From a virus: DNA of 28,408 bases. Positions 24,163-28,408 of this stretch are shown in pieces (positions within the stretch are counted from its first letter, which is position 1; every line of letters begins with the position of its first letter). The DNA is taken from positions 1 to 28,408 of IMG/VR virus record IMGVR_UViG_3300023210_000163; one strand, written 5' to 3'. The notes below the pieces were generated by a model. The model did no database searches. It saw only the letters and a list, made by a program, of their open reading frames with translations, and had not been told where the DNA came from. The position numbers and the translations under genes are program-made.

Positions 24163-24561
24163 TTATGTGTTTATTAACTCTTTATTATAATTTAATACTA
24201 TATCTTTTTCATATAGTTTGCTATTTACTGATTCAATATCTTCCCCAAAAGAGAAAAACAATCTTTTTTCTGGATATTCATCATATCCTTCCATATTTTC
24301 CCAAGACATAGCCACAATACCATCCACAGCGTCCCACATTGCGAATGAATCTGATTCTTGAACCAAATCTAACTTTAATGTGGTGTTCAATAACCCTGTC
24401 TCTTTAACAAATCTACCTTCTGGTGGTTCTGGATTCCCAGAAGATGGGTACGAATCCCATCCCTCACCGTCAATATCTTTTACTACATCTGAAAAAAGGA
24501 ACTCATAAATGTAATTCCCTTTCCAGTTTTGACCAATTTTATTTATGTAGACTAATTTCAT
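24163..24561 (-). CDS. Unknown conserved-looking small protein
   Basis: The 132-residue protein is globular-looking, with alternating strands and helices. It starts MKLVYINKIGQNWKGNYIYE and holds GEGWDSYPSSGNPEPPEGRF (about 32-51) and FAMWDAVDGIVAMSWEN (about 73-89). The pattern is familiar to me from other T4-like phages, but I have no functional name for it. It lacks the basic [L/I]-x-E N-terminus of its neighbours. Its ATG overlaps the preceding stop by one base (TAATG), and its stop is two bases before the next ATG, so it is translationally tied to the two calcium-loop proteins on either side. Confidence 0.6.
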   Translation of the reverse strand: MKLVYINKIGQNWKGNYIYEFLFSDVVKDIDGEGWDSYPSSGNPEPPEGRFVKETGLLNTTLKLDLVQESDSFAMWDAVDGIVAMSWENMEGYDEYPEKRLFFSFGEDIESVNSKLYEKDIVLNYNKELINT

Positions 24562-26150
24562 TATCTAAACATACCTTTTCTTCTAAATGAACGTCTAGGT
24601 GGTTTAGAATTACCTTTTCTATCATTAATAGCCTTTATTTTAGGTTTTACTTTAGGTTTCTTAATGGTTCTCCATTTATCACCTTCACCTGGTTTAGTAG
24701 TTGGTTGTTTAATTCCTGGTTCCTTAACAGGTGCTTCAGTACCCATAATAGAATCAAAATCTAATTCAATATACCCTTCACCTTCTGACCCCATTTCAAA
24801 GTCTAAACTTCCATCACCGTCAGCGTCCATATCTAATCTGTTTGGTATTTGATCACCATCCCTATCTAAATCTCTTGTTGCTGAAAGATAGTCTTGTCCT
24901 GTTGCGATAGCATCCATAACATCCATATCTTCATCTAACATATACTCGTCTCTATCGAACTTACCATATTTTTTATGAGACATATTGTGATGTTCATTCT
25001 TACCACAAGATTCACAACCTTCTCCTAAACATTGTTCACAAACTCTATGATTTTCTTTTAACACCCTTTTTAGTGATTTCTTTGTTGCGTTTTTAAGTAA
25101 AGATTCCATTAATTGTTTTTTTGAAAAAACTTTAGATTCTTTTATTTCTTCTTCAGATTCTGCCAGTCCTTCTCCACCATCATCAGCGAATGGATCTTCA
25201 ACATCACCTTCTTCAGCGTCTAAATCAACAACCTCTTCGTCATCTGTTGCGAATTCGTCACCTTCACCATCTTCCTCATCTTCACCTTCTATTTTTGATA
25301 TAATATCCTCAACATCTTCATCAGGAACTTCATCCCAATCAATTGCTGAAATAATAGAATTAATAACGTACTTATCTAATTCTGCGTCTGGCTCATCTTT
25401 ATCTCTTAATAGTTGACCAATTTTACCAGTATATTTTTGTATTTTCTTTGTGGTTTCATCGCCATCTTCTCCCATTCCTTCTTCATCTCCCATATCGTCT
25501 CCCATATCGTCTCCCATATCGTCTCCACCATCATCAGCGAATGGATCTTCACCTTCATCTTCCATACTGAACTCATCTACTTCAACTTCATCTTCTACTG
25601 GTGGAGGTGCTGGTGCATCTACCTTAATTACAGTTTTCTCATTAACCTCTTCCTCCTCATCTATTACTATTTCTTTCCCCTCTGGATTTTGTTCTTTTTC
25701 ACCATCAACCTTTACAGGTCCGTCTATTTCGGTTTCTTTAACCACTACCCCACTAGAGTTAGCTACCTTTACCTCAATACCGTCTGATTCGAAAAGATTT
25801 GTACCAACTTCAATACCATATGATTCATTCAACATATCAAACTTCATGTTTAAATGTTTCAACGCTTCAGCGTAAGAATGATATCTTTCATCGTATTTAT
25901 TTTGAATACCTCCTGAATAATTAAAATCTTCAGACATTAGTGTCCCAGATGTTTTTTCAGTTGTTTTAATAAAGTAGTTATGATTTTCTCTTATAATTCC
26001 ATAAATAATTCCGTTTGGACCTTTTTTTATGAAATCTATTTCAGAAAGTGAAGTACTTTCATTTAGTGTTGTCATTCTACCCATTAAGTCAGAAATCCTG
26101 TTGATTTGATCTTGTCCTTTTAGGGTTTTTGGGTTATTGTATTTTTTCAT
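24561..26150 (-). CDS. Large acidic virion-associated protein with zinc-finger-like motif, calcium loops and basic tail
   Basis: The 529-residue protein has a modular layout. The N-terminus up to L29-N30-E31 is basic and ends in a protease-type site. Residues 45-110 form a folded domain (NHNYFIKTTEKTSGTL, then FNYSGGIQNKYDERYHSYAE), which I recall at the start of structural-looking proteins of environmental T4-like phages. Residues 150-335 are very acidic and carry EDPFADDGG twice (201-209 and 318-326), plus a 12-base tandem repeat encoding MGDD. Four cysteines, C371, C374, C379 and C382 (CEQCLGEGCESC), form a DnaJ-like zinc-finger half. Residues 427-452 are thrombospondin-type-3-like calcium loops (DLDRDGDQIPNRLDMDADGD). 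A Lys/Arg-rich tail (493-529) may bind DNA. I infer a head-internal or core protein; the first two-thirds resemble scaffold in composition. The function is not recognised. Confidence 0.6.
   Translation of the reverse strand: MKKYNNPKTLKGQDQINRISDLMGRMTTLNESTSLSEIDFIKKGPNGIIYGIIRENHNYFIKTTEKTSGTLMSEDFNYSGGIQNKYDERYHSYAEALKHLNMKFDMLNESYGIEVGTNLFESDGIEVKVANSSGVVVKETEIDGPVKVDGEKEQNPEGKEIVIDEEEEVNEKTVIKVDAPAPPPVEDEVEVDEFSMEDEGEDPFADDGGDDMGDDMGDDMGDEEGMGEDGDETTKKIQKYTGKIGQLLRDKDEPDAELDKYVINSIISAIDWDEVPDEDVEDIISKIEGEDEEDGEGDEFATDDEEVVDLDAEEGDVEDPFADDGGEGLAESEEEIKESKVFSKKQLMESLLKNATKKSLKRVLKENHRVCEQCLGEGCESCGKNEHHNMSHKKYGKFDRDEYMLDEDMDVMDAIATGQDYLSATRDLDRDGDQIPNRLDMDADGDGSLDFEMGSEGEGYIELDFDSIMGTEAPVKEPGIKQPTTKPGEGDKWRTIKKPKVKPKIKAINDRKGNSKPPRRSFRRKGMFR
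25489..25524 (-). repeat. Three tandem 12-base repeats inside the acidic protein gene
   Basis: CCCATATCGTCT occurs three times in a row without change, and a partial copy follows. On the coding strand it encodes repeated Met-Gly-Asp-Asp in the acidic region (residues about 209-222). Exact nucleotide identity suggests recent slippage. Confidence 0.85.
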
Positions 26151-26177
26151 TTTATATTTTTTTATATTTTTTAATTC

Positions 26178-26498
26178 TTATCCGTTTGTTGGTAATCCCG
26201 TTTTAATATTTACAAATTGCCACACCTCATTATGTGAATCACCAGATATTAATCCAGTTTGTACTTTTGTTTGTGGTGCGATTGGGTTTCCTAATAGTAG
26301 TACCCCAGCATTTAGAATACTAGTATTACCATCTACTGTTATCGATAATGTTTCCCCTAATACACCAGTAACTGCAACACCATTGATAGTCATTGTGGTT
26401 GCCGTACTAAAATAAACTGCGTCATAAACAAAGTTGTCAAAATCTGCAGTGGTATTAGTATGTAATATAGTGTATGTCCCAGTTAAATATGTTCCCAT
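26178..26498 (-). CDS. Small beta-rich protein, possible capsid decoration or fibre component
   Basis: The 106-residue protein is rich in Thr, Val, Gly and Asn with alternating polar and hydrophobic residues (MTINGVAVTGVLGETLSITV, 36-55), typical of a small beta-sandwich or beta-roll. It lacks a signal peptide, membrane helix or the basic [L/I]-x-E start. Small Thr/Gly-rich proteins of this kind are often capsid decoration proteins or parts of fibres, but no family is certain here. It has its own candidate promoter 15 bases upstream and precedes the acidic-protein operon. Confidence 0.5.
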   Translation of the reverse strand: MGTYLTGTYTILHTNTTADFDNFVYDAVYFSTATTMTINGVAVTGVLGETLSITVDGNTSILNAGVLLLGNPIAPQTKVQTGLISGDSHNEVWQFVNIKTGLPTNG

Positions 26499-26513
26499 AA
26501 TTGTGTTTATTAA

Positions 26514-26521
26514 ATAAATAT
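26514..26521 (-). promoter_or_regulatory. Candidate late promoter element ATATTTAT
   Basis: On the - strand CGCAATATTTATTTAATAAA lies 15 bases upstream of the ATG at 26498, in a 55-base gap. Orientation and spacing match other copies. The upstream gap has no other notable feature. Confidence 0.4.
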
Positions 26522-26553
26522 TGCGTTTTTAATAAAAAAACACTATTTAATTC

Positions 26554-27348
26554 TTATCTATTTTTAAAATATTTAAAAGACTCATCCAATGTTAATGATT
26601 TATCGTAAGCCCTAGTTTCTATTTCACTTAATTTATCTAAGTATTCCATCCTTCTTAATACTTTAAACGCTATATTCTCAAAAGAATATTCACCTTCTCT
26701 ATCCAAACCAGACTGTCTCATCTTTTTTATCTTTTCCTTTAGGTTTTGTACTTTTCTAATGGTTTTATCGTATTCATCACTTTTATACATAAAATAGACT
26801 TCTTTTAAAGCGTCAACTATATTGTTAACTTTATCCCTAACTTTTTTAGCGTCTATAGTTTTATCACCTTTAATCGGTTTAACAATCCAACCGTCCCACA
26901 TTATAGAATAAACACCACTAGAAACATGTGGTTCGTGAGTGTCTTGCATATATAACTCAGCATCATAACCTTTAATAGTTATATCATGTTTTTCATTCCA
27001 CAAATTTTTCTTTGAATTAAAGTACTCCTTAACTAACTCTGTATTCTCATCTACATCCTCAAAATTTACTAATATGTGTAAATCAACATCTGAGAATTTC
27101 GACCAATTATAATTGGCTAAACTACCTGTTAAAATAATATCATCTATATCTACCCAACCAACATTAAGTGTTTCAAAGAAATCGTCAGCGATCATAAGTA
27201 ATCGAGTACGAACATCTTCATGAATGTGTTGGGTATTGTCAAAAATTTTTGGGTTAAGAGTTTCTCTTACTTTGAAAGAAGATAAATCGATACTTTCTTT
27301 TTCTAAAATATCACTTACCTCTTGTTCTTCAATTCTTCTGATTTCCAT
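26554..27348 (-). CDS. Nucleotidyltransferase-fold protein (Pol beta superfamily)
   Basis: The 264-residue protein carries the superfamily signature ILTGSLANYNWSKFSDVDLH (72-91): Gly75-Ser76 followed by the metal-binding pair Asp87 and Asp89. A third acidic residue is available at D129 or E131 in GYDAELYMQD. A helical C-terminal half (about 165-260) has charged coiled-coil character. The family transfers nucleotides to proteins, RNA or small molecules; MNT-type antitoxins, tRNA-modifying enzymes and antibiotic-modifying enzymes belong to it. The target is unknown here. The N-terminus has D13-I14-L15-E16 resembling a protease site, but it is acidic, unlike the other proteins with such sites. 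It has its own promoter-like element 17 bases upstream. Confidence 0.75.
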   Translation of the reverse strand: MEIRRIEEQEVSDILEKESIDLSSFKVRETLNPKIFDNTQHIHEDVRTRLLMIADDFFETLNVGWVDIDDIILTGSLANYNWSKFSDVDLHILVNFEDVDENTELVKEYFNSKKNLWNEKHDITIKGYDAELYMQDTHEPHVSSGVYSIMWDGWIVKPIKGDKTIDAKKVRDKVNNIVDALKEVYFMYKSDEYDKTIRKVQNLKEKIKKMRQSGLDREGEYSFENIAFKVLRRMEYLDKLSEIETRAYDKSLTLDESFKYFKNR

Positions 27349-27365
27349 AAAATAGTTTTCTTCTA

Positions 27366-27374
27366 TATAAATAT
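27366..27374 (-). promoter_or_regulatory. Candidate late promoter element ATATTTATA
   Basis: On the - strand TAGTATATTTATATAGAAG lies 17 bases before the nucleotidyltransferase start, in the 79-base gap. It matches the other copies in orientation. Confidence 0.42.
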
Positions 27375-27399
27375 ACTAATTTATGGATAAAGATTAAAT

Positions 27400-27414
27400 A
27401 AAAGAAAACGGGCG
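27400..27414. repeat. Inverted repeat arm (GC-rich core) left of the membrane-protein gene
   Basis: AAAAGAAAACGGGCG here is matched in inverted orientation by CGCCCGTTTCTTTTT at 27831-27845; the nine-base core AAACGGGCG is identical and the outer bases differ by one swapped pair. The two arms lie 13 bases outside the downstream end and 37 bases outside the upstream end of one small gene. A GGGCG core is striking in such AT-rich DNA. Confidence 0.6.
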
Positions 27415-27427
27415 AATTTTATTTTAT

Positions 27428-27793
27428 TTAATCTTTAAGTAATTTTAAGTTACTATCTTTTTTATTATCTAATTTTTCGTGTACGGTATTAAACTCTTTA
27501 CACATATGATCCACCAGTTTATCTGATCTAGAATCTATTCTTTTATCTACTTTAGATATTAGTTCTTCTAAAATTTCTATTTTTCTATCATATCTATTGT
27601 AGATATCTTCTATATTCCTATTCATTGACATATGATCATTTACTATGTCTTCTCTAAGACCTCTTTCTATGTCATTCATTGTTCCAACATCAACCTTACC
27701 TTTTAACTTGTTTAGGACATTTGTAATAGATAAGACTATTGCAACTACACCTAAAGTAGACAAAACTGACACCGTTATTAAAATTGTTTCCAT
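27428..27793 (-). CDS. Small membrane-anchored coiled-coil protein
   Basis: The 121-residue protein begins with one clear hydrophobic helix (ILITVSVLSTLGVVAIVLSI, 4-23), followed by a positive segment (NKLKGK) and a long charged coiled coil (about 40-115). This shape fits an inner-membrane spanin (Rz-like) or another membrane-tethered scaffold; the positive residues after the helix favour a cytoplasmic coiled coil, which would argue against a spanin. No partner lipoprotein is seen. The gene is flanked by a pair of inverted GC-rich arms and has an A-rich leader without Shine-Dalgarno. Confidence 0.5.
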   Translation of the reverse strand: METILITVSVLSTLGVVAIVLSITNVLNKLKGKVDVGTMNDIERGLREDIVNDHMSMNRNIEDIYNRYDRKIEILEELISKVDKRIDSRSDKLVDHMCKEFNTVHEKLDNKKDSNLKLLKD

Positions 27794-27830
27794 AATTTTT
27801 ATTTTTTATTTTATTTGTTATTATTCGAAA

Positions 27831-27845
27831 CGCCCGTTTCTTTTT
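27831..27845. repeat. Inverted repeat arm right of the membrane-protein gene
   Basis: CGCCCGTTTCTTTTT is the inverted match of 27400-27414. Locally, GAAACGCCCGTTTC (27827-27840) can also fold as a 5-bp hairpin with a GCCC loop. On the + strand a T-run follows, but no + strand gene ends here, so a terminator role is doubtful. Confidence 0.55.
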
Positions 27846-27846
27846 A

Positions 27847-28143
27847 TTATAATGTTTCTTTAATACTATTAATCTGTTCGACCATAGGGGTAACGTCTAC
27901 TTTATCAGGGGACTTTTCATATTCATGACCCTTAACTACAGAATTTAATACCTTTCCTTGACTTTCAGCCAATTCAAATTTACGATACTCTTCGAATGTC
28001 ACATCACTGTATACATACTGAATACCTGATTTAAATATTACCGCTAATTTTTTTTTACCTTTAATGTATTTTGACCCCAATACATTACTGGATTCATATA
28101 GACATTCTATTGATCCGTTTTCTTCGTGTTTTAATAAAACCAT
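27847..28143 (-). CDS. KTSC domain protein
   Basis: The 98-residue protein carries a KTSC domain: KLAVIFKSGIQYVYSDVTFE (32-51), then YRKFELAESQGKVLNSVVKG (53-72). This small domain is found alone and at the C-terminus of some lysyl-tRNA synthetases and is frequent in phages; its exact role is not established. The domain fills about residues 15-75 and the rest is charged tail. The ATG lies three bases after the upstream gene's stop, so the two are one unit. Confidence 0.75.
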   Translation of the reverse strand: MVLLKHEENGSIECLYESSNVLGSKYIKGKKKLAVIFKSGIQYVYSDVTFEEYRKFELAESQGKVLNSVVKGHEYEKSPDKVDVTPMVEQINSIKETL

Positions 28144-28146
28144 AAT

Positions 28147-28371
28147 TTAATCTTTATAAAGTTTATAGGAATGAATATTTTTCATTTCATATATGTTACC
28201 ACTAATTGTGGTGGGATTGTCAACTGTGACAGTTTCTTCTTCAGTGATTATAACATAATTTCCTGTTATAATCATTGCGGAATCCATATATTCCATTCTT
28301 GTTGTTGGTTTGTTATCTTCATCCTTTAATAACAAAACTATTTTTCTAAATTTCGGTGCTGATGGTATCAT
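28147..28371 (-). CDS. Small unknown protein upstream of KTSC gene
   Basis: The 74-residue protein (MIPSAPKFRKIVLLLKDEDN onward) is beta-rich, with alternating hydrophobic and polar residues (GNYVIITEEETVTVDNP, about 37-53) and no recognised motif. It could be a small structural or regulatory part. It directly precedes the KTSC gene in one unit, and a weak promoter-like element (AATTATTTATCT) lies 16 bases upstream near the window edge. Confidence 0.5.
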   Translation of the reverse strand: MIPSAPKFRKIVLLLKDEDNKPTTRMEYMDSAMIITGNYVIITEEETVTVDNPTTISGNIYEMKNIHSYKLYKD

Positions 28372-28387
28372 AAAAACAAGTATAGAG

Positions 28388-28395
28388 ATAAATAA
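28388..28395 (-). promoter_or_regulatory. Weak match to the ATATTTAT promoter element
   Basis: On the - strand TTTTTTAATTATTTATCTCTATAC lies 16 bases upstream of the start at 28371. The core is TTATTTAT, one base off from the others. The window edge prevents seeing whether a further gene lies upstream in the unit. Confidence 0.25.
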
Positions 28396-28408
28396 TTAAA
28401 AAATCAAC

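Noticed and set aside
25489-25524. Possible CRISPR-like repeat array
   Set aside because: Units are 12 bases, directly adjacent without spacers and in frame with a coding region.
25413-25875. Open frames opposite the acidic 529-residue gene, one Ser/Pro-rich and one Phe/Ile-rich
   Set aside because: They mirror Glu/Asp-rich codons on the coding strand. No start signal, and they oppose a coupled operon.
27827-27850. Hairpin GAAACGCCCGTTTC followed by a T-run as a terminator
   Set aside because: The T-run is on the + strand, where no gene ends; the genes here are on the - strand. The stem is only five pairs. Kept as an inverted-repeat arm.
1-28408. tRNA or other structured RNA genes
   Set aside because: No cloverleaf-like GC-containing stretch was found in any intergenic gap, and the gaps are almost all shorter than a tRNA.

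Overview
The window is a stretch of a tailed, T4-superfamily (myovirus-type) phage genome. It holds a late-gene sigma factor like T4 gp55, a gp5-type baseplate hub protein, and a head block containing large terminase (gp17), portal (gp20), prohead protease (gp21), acidic scaffold (gp22) and major capsid protein (gp23). The DNA is strongly AT-rich and almost fully coding, with no RNA gene, insertion sequence or CRISPR array seen. Most start codons follow A-rich leaders without a Shine-Dalgarno sequence, as is usual in Bacteroidota. I therefore infer a Bacteroidota host (probably a flavobacterium-like, low-GC bacterium), but the sequence alone does not prove it.

Layout. Positions 1-9350 read on the + strand: the tail of an unidentified gene, a degenerate HAD-like protein, a small acidic protein, two glycosyltransferases (GT-B then GT-A), the late sigma factor, a small coiled-coil protein (possibly small terminase), then a probable baseplate/tail block ending with the gp5 hub and a beta-rich virion protein. 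Positions 9316-28371 read on the - strand and converge on the first block with a 35-base overlap of the two 3' ends. Read in the direction of transcription, this arm begins with small genes (an unknown, a KTSC protein, a membrane-anchored coiled coil, a nucleotidyltransferase, a small beta protein). It continues with a run of mostly unidentified, probably virion-associated proteins, then terminase, portal, two small genes in the T4 gp67/gp68 position, protease, scaffold, capsid, and a last unknown protein.

How the parts fit. The head genes follow the T4 order 17-20-(67/68-like)-21-22-23, but the sheath and tube genes (18, 19) that lie between 17 and 20 in T4 are missing from that place. The most interesting feature is a set of seven non-homologous - strand proteins flanking the head genes. 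Each starts with a short basic, amphipathic segment ending in an [L/I]-x-E tripeptide, which is the recognition pattern of T4-type gp21 prohead protease and resembles the T4 internal-protein capsid-targeting sequence. The capsid protein has the same type of site after residue 60. This suggests a large suite of proteins packed inside the head, trimmed by gp21 and perhaps injected. Two of them carry thrombospondin-type-3-like calcium loops, and one of these also has a four-cysteine zinc-finger-like motif and a basic tail.

Regulation. A recurring ATATTTAT(A/T) element lies upstream of most transcription-unit starts on both strands. It is the reverse complement of the T4 late promoter core and is a candidate late promoter for the gp55-like sigma. 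Two clear hairpin terminators are seen, one directly after the capsid gene and one at 21334-21362. No gene-free stretch longer than about 110 bases exists in the window.
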